Positions 16,624-26,400 of a stretch of 63,670 bases of DNA are shown here, in pieces (position 1 is the first letter of the stretch; every line of letters starts with the position of its first letter). Source of the DNA: an uncultured Flavobacteriales bacterium (GTDB taxonomy: Bacteria; Bacteroidota; Bacteroidia; Flavobacteriales_D; Parvicellaceae); assembly GCA_913030835.1 (NCBI GenBank), contig CAJWDP010000014.1:1-63670 (forward strand), written 5' to 3'. Position numbers and translations under genes: made by a program. The notes beneath the pieces are model-generated. The model made no database searches and was not told where the DNA came from. It worked only from the letters and a program-made list of their open reading frames with translations.

Positions 16624-19600
16624 TCATGGTTTTTTGCTCAGGGTTTCCGCAAAAGTTTGCATGCCAAAATTATTGTTGGCAACCAACAGAATTCTAGATC
16701 GATTCGGCCCGGTATAGAGCATTCCAAGATCTTTCACATCCATTGGGGCAAACAGTCCGGATTCTTCCTGCGATACCGGGTTAAAATTCCCTTTTCCATC
16801 CCCAAGCATGAGCAGTCCTCTTCCCGCATCGGCACGGCCGGTTTCCACTTCTGCCTGAAATAAATTTCCGGCCAGTAAAAGATCAACTGTTCCATTGAAA
16901 TCGAAGTCGGCAGCAATGATCCCATTAATTGGTGCAATTTGGGCCTTACTCGGTAAATTTTTCAACTGAAATTGTCCATTGCCTTTATTGAGTAGAATGG
17001 ATGAAGCGAAATTATTGGCCTTGAGATGCAACGCATCTTTGAGCTTGTCGCCATAAACAGAATGTATATCTGCCATCCCGAATTCTTCGTATGTCTTGAA
17101 CATATCGGCAATCATGGGCATTTGTTCCGAGGAGCATTGTCGACCTCTCACCGGATAGCATGTGCCCTGGTTGTAGTAACCAAGAACGATATCGGTGGTG
17201 CCATTTTCATCAAAATCATGTGCATATACCTCAAAAGGTTCATCAGTTGTAGCGTGGTACTTATAATTCAACCCGAGATTACCCAACACGTAATCCTCAT
17301 CACCGTCTTTGTCCAAATCAACCGCAACAATCTTGTTCCACCAGCCCGTTTGATTGTCCAAACCATTTTCTGCGCTGGTTCTTTTCAATTTTCCGTTTTC
17401 ATTCTCAAACATCATGATTCCAGTCCACTCGCCAACGACGATTAAATCTTCTATACCATCGCCACTAAAATCCGACCAAACTGCTGAGGTAATCAACCCC
17501 GGGTATTTCAAATCATTCGCAATGGTTTCCGTTATATCAATGAATTTTCCCGCGTCATTTCGAAGTAGGTAGCTTCTTGGTGAGTAGGGATATTTCCCGG
17601 GCACAATCCGACCTCCTATAAATAGATCCTGATCACCATCGCCATCAATATCAGAGGAACAAACGGTGCCTCCGCTCGAGATCATTTCGGGGAGCAATTG
17701 TTGGCTCCGTTCAAAGTTGCCGGCACCATCGTTCAGGTAAATTCGGTCCTGAAGTAGCGGTGAGTCCGGGTCGAATTCATTTCCTCCACTAACGACATAC
17801 AAATCCTGATGTCCGTCATTGTTCGCATCAAAAAACGTTCCTCCAAGATCCTCGTAAGCAGCGTCTTGCTGAAATGTGGGGCTTGAAGTGGTAACGAATT
17901 GCATTCCGGAAACCTGCATAATGAGCATACCCGGTTGGCCAGCTGCTCCTCCGATGTAAAAATCGTCCAGCTTATCTCCATTAACATCACCAACAGTGAT
18001 TTTAGGACCATTGTGACTTTGCTTATGAGGTAGTAGAATTTCTTTTTCATAATCGTCGTAGTCGTTCTCTTTGTGCGTAAACATGTAACCTCCTTGTGGA
18101 CCTACTCTTCTGAAAAAAGCGGGTTTCTGAGGTTCGGTAGTTGTTTTGGCGATTGCATCGTTGTAGTTGACGGTAAGCAACTGGTCAAACTTAGGTGAGG
18201 CAATTGATTGTACTTTTCCATCAGGCCATTCCACCTTTAACTCTTTTACCTTGTCTCCTTCGGCGATTCCAAAATGCACTTTATGGTCGCAGGAGGACTC
18301 GAATCCTCGCACTGTCCAGAATTCCTGGAATTGGATGCCTTTACTACTAGTGAGGCTGAGCTTTGCACCCAGACCATTCTGATTGCCTTTTGGACCTTTT
18401 AATGAGACCTGCAGGTAGTGTCCTATATTTTTGTCACTTGTTGTGTTTTTGTAGATAGAGGCAGGATCATTGAAATTGTTTACCACCAGATCCTGATCTC
18501 CATCGTTGTCAAGATCTCCGTATGCCATTCCGTTAGAAAATCCTGAGAAATCGAAGCCCCATTCTTCCGAACGATTGGAGAATCGGAAGTCACCCTCATT
18601 CTTGAAAACGTAATTTCTTATTGGTGTTGATTTCATTAGCGGAGCCAGCTCAGAAAATGTTCGAAGTCCTTTGTCACCTCCCATCATTTTAGCTTTTTTC
18701 ACATAGTCTTTGTCTTGTGTATCACGTAGATATCCGTTGGTGATAGCAAGGTCTTTTTTCCCGTCGTTATCGAAATCAACAAACAGTGGTGCCCAGCTCC
18801 AGTCCGTGTTTGCTAAACCGCTCAAGTAGGCAATTTCTGAGAAGCTTCCTTCGCCATTGTTCAATTGAAGGGTGTTCCGCATAAATTGGTAGTGATATCC
18901 ACGGTTCACATTTTCCCAGAACAATTTGGGATTCATACTGGCCATATTTGTTTTTTGTCGCTTGTTGTCTTCGGCCAGCATTTCAACTACGAACAGATCC
19001 AGCATGCCATCATTGTTGATGTCAGCGGCATCGCTGCCCATAGCAAAATAAGAGACATGCGCCATGAGTTCTTTGGCCCTTTCGGTAAAGGTTCCATCTC
19101 CATTGTTGATGTAATAAAAATCATGCGATTTGAAATCGTTGGCTACATACACATCGGGCCATCCATCCATGTTAAAATCCCCAAGAGCGAGCCCTAGTCC
19201 GTGTCCGTAATTGTTAATACCGGCGGCCCTTGAAACTTCGCTAAAGGTATTGTTGCCATTGTTCCGATACAGCTTATCCCGAAATCTATTGGGGGGATTT
19301 TGTCTTGCGATTTCACGATCTTTATTGGAAACTTGGAATAACGGGTGGTTTGCGATGTAGCAGTCCAGGTCGCCATCTTTATCGTAGTCAAAAAATCCGG
19401 CCTGAACTGTGTTGCCGGTTTCCGCCAAACCAAAATCTGCGGCACTTTCTTTAAAGGTATTGTCACCTTGGTTGATATACAGAAGATTTGCCCGTTTGGC
19501 CGGCGAATCATACCAACCGGATCGGCTTACATAGATGTCCAGGTATCCGTCAGAATTGATATCTACCATGCTGACTCCTGTTTTCAGTCCGTTGTTCTGT

Positions 19601-19974
19601 TGAATGCCCGCGGATGACGTGATGTCTTTAAATTTCATGCCGCCGAGATTAAGGTAAAGCTTGTCGTCGGCTACAGTTCCCGTAAAATAAAGGTCTGACA
19701 AACCATCATTATTGATGTCACCTATTCCTACGCCGCCACCGTTGTATAAATATTCATATCGATAAAAATTTACTTCTTCGGTTTCCACCAGTTCATTATT
19801 AAATTCCACACCCGTTAACGAAGTCGGTAGCATTTCGAAGACTTGATTAGAAAAAGTTTCATCGCCATCTAAGGGTTCATTTTCAAGCTTGTTATCGGAG
19901 GGATTCGAGCTACAATTGAATACCAGAAATAGTGAAGCGATAATTGGAATAGTAAGTGTTTGGGACTTATTCAT
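16624..19974 (-). CDS. VCBS/FG-GAP repeat lipoprotein with ASPIC/UnbV domain
   Basis: A 1116-residue surface lipoprotein. The signal peptide ends in a lipobox at LVFNCSSN (Cys about 21). The body is full of VCBS/FG-GAP calcium-binding propeller repeats with DxDxDGxxD loops (DINNDGLSDLYF, DYDKDGDLDCYI, DLDNDGDQDLVV, DFDENGTTDIVL and others). Near residue 530-610 there is an ASPIC/UnbV domain (LTSSKGIQFQEFWTVRGFESSCD, KELKVEWPDGKVQSI). Such proteins are common in Bacteroidota near SusC/SusD pairs, yet none is seen here. Ligand unknown. A promoter candidate lies at 20001-20029. Confidence 0.9.
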   Translation of the reverse strand: MNKSQTLTIPIIASLFLVFNCSSNPSDNKLENEPLDGDETFSNQVFEMLPTSLTGVEFNNELVETEEVNFYRYEYLYNGGGVGIGDINNDGLSDLYFTGTVADDKLYLNLGGMKFKDITSSAGIQQNNGLKTGVSMVDINSDGYLDIYVSRSGWYDSPAKRANLLYINQGDNTFKESAADFGLAETGNTVQAGFFDYDKDGDLDCYIANHPLFQVSNKDREIARQNPPNRFRDKLYRNNGNNTFSEVSRAAGINNYGHGLGLALGDFNMDGWPDVYVANDFKSHDFYYINNGDGTFTERAKELMAHVSYFAMGSDAADINNDGMLDLFVVEMLAEDNKRQKTNMASMNPKLFWENVNRGYHYQFMRNTLQLNNGEGSFSEIAYLSGLANTDWSWAPLFVDFDNDGKKDLAITNGYLRDTQDKDYVKKAKMMGGDKGLRTFSELAPLMKSTPIRNYVFKNEGDFRFSNRSEEWGFDFSGFSNGMAYGDLDNDGDQDLVVNNFNDPASIYKNTTSDKNIGHYLQVSLKGPKGNQNGLGAKLSLTSSKGIQFQEFWTVRGFESSCDHKVHFGIAEGDKVKELKVEWPDGKVQSIASPKFDQLLTVNYNDAIAKTTTEPQKPAFFRRVGPQGGYMFTHKENDYDDYEKEILLPHKQSHNGPKITVGDVNGDKLDDFYIGGAAGQPGMLIMQVSGMQFVTTSSPTFQQDAAYEDLGGTFFDANNDGHQDLYVVSGGNEFDPDSPLLQDRIYLNDGAGNFERSQQLLPEMISSGGTVCSSDIDGDGDQDLFIGGRIVPGKYPYSPRSYLLRNDAGKFIDITETIANDLKYPGLITSAVWSDFSGDGIEDLIVVGEWTGIMMFENENGKLKRTSAENGLDNQTGWWNKIVAVDLDKDGDEDYVLGNLGLNYKYHATTDEPFEVYAHDFDENGTTDIVLGYYNQGTCYPVRGRQCSSEQMPMIADMFKTYEEFGMADIHSVYGDKLKDALHLKANNFASSILLNKGNGQFQLKNLPSKAQIAPINGIIAADFDFNGTVDLLLAGNLFQAEVETGRADAGRGLLMLGDGKGNFNPVSQEESGLFAPMDVKDLGMLYTGPNRSRILLVANNNFGMQTFAETLSKKP

Positions 19975-20000
19975 GGCGCGTGTGTTTAAAGTGATCTGAT

Positions 20001-20029
20001 CAAACGTTTAATGGCTAGTGTATGTTCAA
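20001..20029 (-). promoter_or_regulatory. Candidate Bacteroidota promoter for the UnbV operon
   Basis: On the minus strand TTG (20029-20027), an 18-nt spacer and AACGTTTG (20008-20001), 7 of 8 matches to TAnnTTTG counting the free positions. The predicted start site would give a leader of about 20 bases before the ATG at 19974. Confidence 0.4.
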
Positions 20030-20113
20030 GATATTAAATTGAAGTCGAATTGTCCAATTGTTAACCATGGATTTGACTGTAGAACTGATGATTTACTTGA
20101 ATTTGTATTGAAA

Positions 20114-20143
20114 TTGTGTTGGATTACAGCTGCTATTTATTTG
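20114..20143 (+). promoter_or_regulatory. Candidate promoter for the 20228-21488 gene pair
   Basis: TTG (20114-20116), a 19-nt spacer and TTTATTTG (20136-20143), one mismatch from TAnnTTTG. The spacing fits; the leader would be about 80 bases long. Suggestive only. Confidence 0.3.
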
Positions 20144-20227
20144 TAGGAAGGAAGAATTTTACAATAAATTAGGGTGGATTGAAACCTGCAGGTCATGTGT
20201 TTATGAAATTCTAACGAAATTAGTCGG

Positions 20228-20620
20228 GTGAAATCATTGCTTGCAAAATTAGTAGTGCCAACAATCCTAATTATTGTTGCAGGGTGCCAATTCTATTGCT
20301 CTACCTATTTCAATTTGTCGAACTGGAAAGGAGGTGGGTTCGGTATGTATTCGGAAATTCACTGTTTTATCAGCCGGCAGGTGTGGTTTCAATCGGATTC
20401 GGGCTATGTCAATCTAGGCAAGGGAGCTGAAAATTACAAGTATGGAATGCATCTTAAGAAGTTGAGAATTTTCCCAACTGATGCAAAGCTGGCAGAGCTT
20501 GCTAAAGAATTAAGAAAGGACAAAAACTTGGACACGGTTCGACTGCAATTATGGGAGCTGGATTATGACATAAAATCGGGAGCGCTGAAAAGAAAAAAAA
20601 TTGTTGAAAATGCTTATTAA
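20228..20620 (+). CDS. Small exported protein with GGGFGMY motif
   Basis: A 130-residue protein starting at GTG 20228. The N-terminal hydrophobic stretch ends in VAGCQF (Cys 20), a plausible lipobox, though it could also be a single membrane anchor. The mature part has the phrase WKGGGFGMYSE, which I associate with small proteins encoded beside HTTM-like membrane proteins; the match is from memory and not checked. A charged C-terminal domain follows (AKLAELAKELRKDKNLDTVRLQLWELDYD). The next gene starts inside its last codons, so the two are translationally coupled. Confidence 0.65.
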   Translation: MKSLLAKLVVPTILIIVAGCQFYCSTYFNLSNWKGGGFGMYSEIHCFISRQVWFQSDSGYVNLGKGAENYKYGMHLKKLRIFPTDAKLAELAKELRKDKNLDTVRLQLWELDYDIKSGALKRKKIVENAY

Positions 20621-21488
20621 ACCAATAAATATGACATTGGACTCCTTTCTTGGTCGATCCAAGTATTATCAAACTTGTGTCCTGCTGTTTGTCTTTTTGG
20701 TGGTGTCATTAACGAAGAGTCACTTTTCGTATCATCTGATCAGTTTTCCGTTGATAGCTGTATCCATAGGATCTCTGCTGGTCAAGTTTGATCTGACCAA
20801 GAATAAGGTCTTCTGGGTTTCCATTCTTTTATTGCTCTTATTGAATGTTTTACAGGATTGGACAATGCCGGCTAATCACGATTATTTGTTGATTTATTTC
20901 ATATCAATTGTATTGCTCAGCTCATCCTCAGATGCATCAATTTCAGATGCACGCTTGGAGACCCATTCGCTGATTCTATTTGTGCTCACTTTTTGTCTGG
21001 CAGGTTTACAGAAACTGCTTTCTCCACAATTTATTGACGGCTCGTATTTAAGCTACGCTTACCATTCCGGGCATTTTACGCCTTTCCTGTTGAATAAGAT
21101 TGCTTTCTTCAATGAGTCATTTCAAAACAATCAGGAGATACTTAAGGAATTGATGCAATCTGATCCAAATTTGGAAAAGGTCTCTACGCTCGGATACCGC
21201 ATTGCCAGTTCTGAATCCTTTTTCAAATACCTGTCCTGGACAGTAGTCTTGGTGGAATTCATTATTGGGGTACTGGCTATTTTCTTTAGGAAATCAAAGG
21301 TCTTTTTATGGTTGGTACTGGCGTTTTGCACATTGGTTTTCTTGGCAAGACCGGAAGGGTTTGTTTGTGTAATGCTCATCTTAGTTTGGCCTCACCTTCC
21401 AGAGAAAAAAGGCAAGATCCATTACGCATATTTGTTGGTCATGATTTTGATCTTAGCCATGATCGTGCTAAACAAAGCATTCAGATAG
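20610..21488 (+). CDS. Polytopic membrane protein
   Basis: About 292 residues from ATG 20610, which overlaps the end of the preceding gene; an upstream TTG at 20601 and ATG 20631 are alternatives. I count seven or eight hydrophobic segments (for example VLLFVFLVVSL, FWVSILLLLLLNVL, LLIYFISIVLL, LILFVLTFCLAGLQKLL, TVVLVEFIIGVLAIFF, FLWLVLAFCTLVFL, YAYLLVMILILAMIVL). The AGLQKL phrase followed by DGSYLSY resembles HTTM (vitamin K carboxylase-like) membrane domains, but catalytic residues are not visible. Function unknown; it probably works with the coupled exported protein. Confidence 0.6.
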   Translation: MLIKPINMTLDSFLGRSKYYQTCVLLFVFLVVSLTKSHFSYHLISFPLIAVSIGSLLVKFDLTKNKVFWVSILLLLLLNVLQDWTMPANHDYLLIYFISIVLLSSSSDASISDARLETHSLILFVLTFCLAGLQKLLSPQFIDGSYLSYAYHSGHFTPFLLNKIAFFNESFQNNQEILKELMQSDPNLEKVSTLGYRIASSESFFKYLSWTVVLVEFIIGVLAIFFRKSKVFLWLVLAFCTLVFLARPEGFVCVMLILVWPHLPEKKGKIHYAYLLVMILILAMIVLNKAFR

Positions 21489-21536
21489 AGTTCTGTAAAA
21501 TGACACTGTTTAATCCATGGCTAGCAGTGAAAAAAT

Positions 21537-23432
21537 TCACCTCAACAGAACCACTTTTCCTGTTACCCATTGTTTCCCTACAGGATATCGAAGGAGATAA
21601 ATACCTACGGGATAATCTCCCAGATACAATGTGGCCTTGTGGCTGTTGTTTAAGTCTACTTTTTGCAGAACTTTTCCAGAGATATCGGTAAGGAATATAA
21701 AATCGATTCCTTCGGAGCTTTCTACAGTTACGTAGTCTCGAGTTGGATTCGGATAGTATTTCCATTCAAAATAATTGGGATCATTTTCTGTTGACCAAAC
21801 CGGGTTAGTGTCAAGAGTATCGTTTGTAATTTCCGAAAGAGAGTCCGAGCTGCTTGGCTCAATGCAGATCTGTCCTGATTCCGAAGTAAATGCAACAAGA
21901 CTGTCAGGATAGTCTACGTCGTATTCAGGTTCTTCTTTGTCGCATTCGGGGTAGTAGATATTTGCCTTGATAATGCTGCTTAGTCTTTCAGTTAATAATT
22001 CGATTTCATATTCATCGATGGTGGGTTCAATATGAGAAGATCCGATTCCGCTATGATCGGTTAAAAACAGGTACGTTCCATTGGTGCATAATGCTAGTGA
22101 CCTCATTAGATATTCACCTGATTTATTGATTCCACTTCCTGATATAGGAATTATTTTAATTCCCTTTTTGGCTGCTTCTGTGGCCAAACGTTGAAGTCTT
22201 TCGATATTGTGGTCTTTATTGTGAGCGGGGGCATCAAGAATTAGAAACAACAATTTGCTTCTGGTGTTTTCACTCCAGCTTAATTTGTGAATTGCGTCTT
22301 CCAGTCCGATATCAACAGCCTCCGGCATATCTCCACCTCCTTTGGCAAACTGATTATCTATAAACACAAGAGCTTCTGATAGCACGTTGGTGAAGTCTTT
22401 GTGTCTTGTCACATAGTCTTCGCTACTGTCCCGGTAAAAAACACTTCCGTATCGAATACGAACATCACTGTACATGTTTTGGGCGTCATACATTACCTTG
22501 TTTAAATCGCGCTTGATGAAATTTATTTCATCGCTCATGCTTCCTGTAGCGTCGACCACAAATGCAATCTCAACCAGGTTGTGTGCGCCGCAAGATTCCT
22601 CCAGCTGTATCGTGTTGATACCCTTTTTAAAGGGTTTAGGATTCCGAAGCTGTTTCTTGTTGCCTTGATAGTCCGCGACAATTTTATCCACAGCTTGTTG
22701 CTGACCATCAATCGATCCCCATAGCTCCGCTTTGCCTGAATTATCGGTTGTGGATTGCCAGATAATTTTGTTCGACTTGCCAAACAATTGAACTGTTGCT
22801 CCTACCAAAGGACTTTTATCGTAATTCAGGAGCTGAACCATATAACGTTGCTGAGGATTAAGCTTCCATGTTTTCTGATGCTCTAACAGTTCATCTTTTA
22901 AATAGTCGTTCCAGAGATTCCATTTTCCGAAGTCGTTGATCTCTCCGGCTGTTAGTCCTTTACCTGATTTTTCGGAACCGTTTTGCACATTTTTGTTGCT
23001 GAGGTAAATCCGTCCGTCTACAAAACCTGCTTCCATGGAATAAACCACTTCCGAAAGGCTCCGGGTTTCTTTGTATTTGTCTCGTTTTAATGAAAAGTCA
23101 CTTTCTTCCTCCCCTTTTATGGTTATTGATTCTTCTATAGGCTCATAACCGGCATACATGATTTTAATGTTGTATGTCCCACTATCTTCAAAGCTCAATT
23201 CATAATTTCCAAATTCATCCGTAAGAACAGACCCAACGAGGTTGTTGTCCTTATCGTAAGCTTCAACATTACCGTATTTCATTACTTTTTTAGATTCTGA
23301 CAGGCTACCTGATCGCTCGGATTCCACAGGGGCTTTAGCGGAATGAAGTTTTGCATTGCCTCGCAACGACTGTGACAAAGTAACGGAAGTTAGAATTGAA
23401 CATAGGAGTACTGAAAGGATCGTTGTTTTCAT
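21537..23432 (-). CDS. Secreted vWA-domain protein with T9SS type A sorting domain
   Basis: About 631 residues from ATG 23432. After a signal peptide (ending TLSQ) there is a carboxypeptidase regulatory-like beta-sandwich (about 35-110, VGSVLTDEFGNYELSF, NIKIMYAGYEPIEE), a second similar segment (VGATVQLFGKSNKII, about 200-250), then a von Willebrand factor A domain with the metal site DATGSMSDE (about residue 285) and GGGDMPEAVD. The C terminus is a T9SS type A domain (YYPNPTRDYVTVES, GKVLQKVDL, GIYLLRYP). Secreted and probably surface-attached; the vWA domain suggests a protein partner. It converges with 20610-21488. Confidence 0.88.
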   Translation of the reverse strand: MKTTILSVLLCSILTSVTLSQSLRGNAKLHSAKAPVESERSGSLSESKKVMKYGNVEAYDKDNNLVGSVLTDEFGNYELSFEDSGTYNIKIMYAGYEPIEESITIKGEEESDFSLKRDKYKETRSLSEVVYSMEAGFVDGRIYLSNKNVQNGSEKSGKGLTAGEINDFGKWNLWNDYLKDELLEHQKTWKLNPQQRYMVQLLNYDKSPLVGATVQLFGKSNKIIWQSTTDNSGKAELWGSIDGQQQAVDKIVADYQGNKKQLRNPKPFKKGINTIQLEESCGAHNLVEIAFVVDATGSMSDEINFIKRDLNKVMYDAQNMYSDVRIRYGSVFYRDSSEDYVTRHKDFTNVLSEALVFIDNQFAKGGGDMPEAVDIGLEDAIHKLSWSENTRSKLLFLILDAPAHNKDHNIERLQRLATEAAKKGIKIIPISGSGINKSGEYLMRSLALCTNGTYLFLTDHSGIGSSHIEPTIDEYEIELLTERLSSIIKANIYYPECDKEEPEYDVDYPDSLVAFTSESGQICIEPSSSDSLSEITNDTLDTNPVWSTENDPNYFEWKYYPNPTRDYVTVESSEGIDFIFLTDISGKVLQKVDLNNSHKATLYLGDYPVGIYLLRYPVGKQWVTGKVVLLR

Positions 23433-23479
23433 AATTAGATTGTTGTTTATGAAAGTCCAATACAAGCCAGAATAGAAAA

Positions 23480-23504
23480 GGTTCATTTCAGAATTTATTG
23501 AACC
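23480..23504. promoter_or_regulatory. Inverted repeat between divergent genes
   Basis: GGTTCA and TGAACC separated by 13 nt in the 117-base space between the divergent vWA gene and the 23550 gene. It could be an operator serving both or a chance palindrome; no promoter box is convincing here. Confidence 0.2.
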
Positions 23505-23549
23505 GATTTGTCCGGCACTTGTACGGTGTGGGAAATAAATTATACGATT

Positions 23550-24461
23550 ATGAAATCTAGAACTAAATTATTCGCAATACTTATTGCAGTTGGAACATTA
23601 ATTCCTACAGGATTGGTTGCGCAGTACAACAAATGCGCAGCAAAAAACATTGTTACTGAAACAGTGGAAGAAACCTACATTAACGATGAAACCGGGATAG
23701 AAGAGGTCAGGAGAGTAGAAAAAGAAGTAGCTTCAGATGGCTTCGGAAATGCGCAAGGAAACCAGTATGATCTTGCTGTAGATGGAGCTTTTGAAGGTCA
23801 GACCATCGCTGTTCTCCATTTTTATACCGCTGGGTTTGATTTTTCTTTACCGAAAAATGCGTTGGCAGAAAAGGGATTTTCCGTGTACCGTTGGATGAAC
23901 AAAGCTCCCGACCCAAAAGAATTGGAAAAAGCGTTGGATAAGTCTTGTCAGCTATGGATCATTTCGGACAGTAGGCAACATTTGAATGACGGCCACCTGG
24001 AGGTGATCAAGAAATTTTTCAATAGCGGAAAAGGAGTTTACATCTGGGGTGATAATCAACCCTATTATGCAGATGCCAATTACGTTTCAAAAGCATTGAT
24101 CGGGGTGGAGATGTCCGGGAACCTGCATGGTAATAAAGTTGTGAATCTACAAATGGAAGAGAAAAAAGCGGGTGTTATGCCGAATCACCTCATTACAACA
24201 GGACTCCAACATGTATACGAGGGTATTACAATTGCCACTCTTTCAGAAAGTAAAGATCTCACACCGATCATTTATGGATCTGCAAATAATCTGGTAACCG
24301 GGGTGTACGAAAAGGACGGAAAAAGGCTAATACTGGACGGAGGATTTACACGGTTGTATTGCAATTGGGATACAGCAGGTACCGGCAGGTATGTGAAAAA
24401 TGCGGCTGCATGGTTGGTCAATTATGAGAGATTTGGAGATAAGGTAGTATCTAACCAATAG
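23550..24461 (+). CDS. Exported protein with glutamine amidotransferase-like fold
   Basis: About 303 residues from ATG 23550, with a signal peptide (KLFAILIAVGTLIPTGLVAQ). The mature part has alternating strands and helices, AVLHFYTAGFDF, KSCQLWIISDSRQHL, FFNSGKGVYIWGDNQPYY, KRLILDGGFTRLY, NAAAWLVNYERFG, resembling class I glutamine amidotransferase-like (ThuA- or BPL_N-like) domains. The nucleophile Cys seen in true amidotransferases is absent at the GKGVYIWGDN turn, so it is probably non-catalytic. Specific function unknown. Confidence 0.6.
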   Translation: MKSRTKLFAILIAVGTLIPTGLVAQYNKCAAKNIVTETVEETYINDETGIEEVRRVEKEVASDGFGNAQGNQYDLAVDGAFEGQTIAVLHFYTAGFDFSLPKNALAEKGFSVYRWMNKAPDPKELEKALDKSCQLWIISDSRQHLNDGHLEVIKKFFNSGKGVYIWGDNQPYYADANYVSKALIGVEMSGNLHGNKVVNLQMEEKKAGVMPNHLITTGLQHVYEGITIATLSESKDLTPIIYGSANNLVTGVYEKDGKRLILDGGFTRLYCNWDTAGTGRYVKNAAAWLVNYERFGDKVVSNQ

Positions 24462-24563
24462 ACCAGGACTATCTACACAATTGATTTGTTTATCTTGGTT
24501 CTCCCGCGTTTAATGATTTGCTGAATTACCATTTCTTTGCGCGGGAGGAATCAAGGTTTGTGT

Positions 24564-25334
24564 ATGAAGGGGGTGGCCTGTATTTTCTATTGGATTTTAA
24601 GACGCAGATATCGTGTTCATATAGAAGGAATTGAGCGATTAAAAAAGTCAGGAGCTAAACTCTTATTGCCGAATCATCCTGCTCACATTGACCCACAGAT
24701 CCTAACGGCATTGGTTCGTTTGCATTGTGATTTTGTTCCGGTAGTTTCAGAGCAATTTGCGAATTTACCTTTCATTGGATATTTTATTCGAAGGCAAAAT
24801 GCGGTTGTGGTAAGCGATCTCAAATTTGGCAATAGAGACCCAAATGTGTTGAATACAATAGTCAGTGGAGTACTCAACGCTTTTGAAAATAATAAGAGCG
24901 TAATTATTTATCCGGCGGGAGGGATCAAACACACTTCCCATGAGGTAATAAAAAATAAACAATCAGTTCATGCAATCGTTGGGCAGTTGCCAGAGCATGT
25001 TACCATTTTGGGTGTTCGAATTCATGGATTATGGGGAAGTATGTGGTCGGTGGCGTGGAATGGTAAGAGGCCCAATTTTCTGTGGTGCATGACCAAAGGA
25101 ATTTTTTACTTCTTTCTCAATCTTGTTTTCTTTTTGCCGAAACGGAATGTACGCATCGAGTTTGTTGACATTACTACAGAAGTTCAAGGTATTGCGCACA
25201 TGGACAGACAGAATTTTAATTCCAAATTGGAAGAATTTTATAATGTAGCTGGTCCGGAAAAAGTGTGCTACCTAAAACACGGTTTCTTTTTTCCGAAACT
25301 AAGGAAAATGTACCCGGAAAATTTAACGGGGTGA
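24564..25334 (+). CDS. PlsC-like acyltransferase
   Basis: About 256 residues from ATG 24564 (a purine-rich GGGAGGA lies 15 bases before it and 9 bases before TTG 24558, so the latter is possible). It belongs to the 1-acylglycerol-3-phosphate acyltransferase superfamily: the catalytic NHPAHIDP block (HxxxxD form, about residues 37-44), the second block IIYPAGGIKHTS in place of FPEGTRS, and a hydrophobic FFLNLVFFLPKRN span near residue 185. It transfers an acyl chain to a membrane lipid at the inner membrane. The exact acceptor (lysophosphatidate or another lipid) is not readable. Confidence 0.8.
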   Translation: MKGVACIFYWILRRRYRVHIEGIERLKKSGAKLLLPNHPAHIDPQILTALVRLHCDFVPVVSEQFANLPFIGYFIRRQNAVVVSDLKFGNRDPNVLNTIVSGVLNAFENNKSVIIYPAGGIKHTSHEVIKNKQSVHAIVGQLPEHVTILGVRIHGLWGSMWSVAWNGKRPNFLWCMTKGIFYFFLNLVFFLPKRNVRIEFVDITTEVQGIAHMDRQNFNSKLEEFYNVAGPEKVCYLKHGFFFPKLRKMYPENLTG

Positions 25335-25579
25335 CGTTGATTTGTGTGGAAGCAATTCATTTTGAATATGTGTGAAATTGTTGGAATGCTAAATGGGCAT
25401 TTTATTCTTGTGTAATACAAAACCAATAGCAGTAGTTCATGTCTTCCGGAAAATGTAATAGGAAATCTATTGAGTTATTAGTATGATCCTTAACATAGGC
25501 TATATCAGCACACAGAAGGAATTCTAAGGAAATATTCAGTATATTCGATGGCACCTAAAAAATTGAAAAACACACTTTT

Positions 25580-26374
25580 ATGAAAACAAAAACAATATTT
25601 AGCGCTGTGTTGATGATCGCCTTGTTGGCATCTTTCTCATCGTGCAGAAAAAAAGGATGTACAGATCCGAATAGCTTATCCTACAACCCTGAAGCAAAGA
25701 AGGACGATGGTTCATGCACCACACCAACGGCTATCAAAAAATCATTGGTGTTCAAGAAAACGGCTACATGGTGTCCGTATTGTGGGGATTGGGGAGCAAC
25801 ATATTCTTCGAATTTGGCGGCTGCTTATTCCAATTGCCAGGTAATTGAGCTTCATGGAGATATGCAAATGGAAACAGCTGTTGGAGACGCACTCATGGAT
25901 GCCTTGCCAAGTGCTGGGTGGCCTCACTTTTACTTAGGTACGGAAGACCTCCCAAATAGCTATTCGCAGATATCCAATTCTGTCAACACTCAATTGGGAG
26001 AGGCCGTTGAGGTTTCAATGGCGATGGAGAAAACGACAACCGGTTCAACCATGAATGTTAGGGTTCAGTCTCAATGGTTGGGTTCAACGTCAGGTGAATA
26101 TTTCCTTGCAGTTTATGTCTTGGAAAATGGAATCGTTGCTACCCAGCAAATCGATGGGGCTCCATCTGATCCGAATTTTGTTCACAATTATGTGCTAAGA
26201 GGAGAAGCGTCTAACTCGGCTTTCGGAAAGGCCATCACCATCAATGGGGAAGGCTATCTGGAGGAGTTTGACATTGCTTTAGGCAGCGGTATGGTTGCAG
26301 CAAATTGTTATCCGGTAGCAGTGATGTGGAAGAGAAACGGCTCTACATATGACTTTGTAAACTTTGTGAAGTAG
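25580..26374 (+). CDS. Omp28-like lipoprotein with thioredoxin-like WCPYC site
   Basis: A 264-residue lipoprotein (lipobox FSSC, Cys 22). Behind a short Cys-containing linker (KGCTDPNSLSYNPEAKKDDGSC, a calcium-binding-like loop) is a thioredoxin-like domain with TATWCPYCGDWG, a CxxC redox motif, and WPHFYLG in place of the cis-proline loop. The rest is beta-rich, as in Omp28-type outer membrane lipoproteins of Bacteroidota. A periplasmic or surface thiol-disulfide role is possible. It is followed by a terminator at 26401 and stands alone. Confidence 0.82.
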   Translation: MKTKTIFSAVLMIALLASFSSCRKKGCTDPNSLSYNPEAKKDDGSCTTPTAIKKSLVFKKTATWCPYCGDWGATYSSNLAAAYSNCQVIELHGDMQMETAVGDALMDALPSAGWPHFYLGTEDLPNSYSQISNSVNTQLGEAVEVSMAMEKTTTGSTMNVRVQSQWLGSTSGEYFLAVYVLENGIVATQQIDGAPSDPNFVHNYVLRGEASNSAFGKAITINGEGYLEEFDIALGSGMVAANCYPVAVMWKRNGSTYDFVNFVK

Positions 26375-26400
26375 AGCAACCGATTTACAAAATAGTAAGG

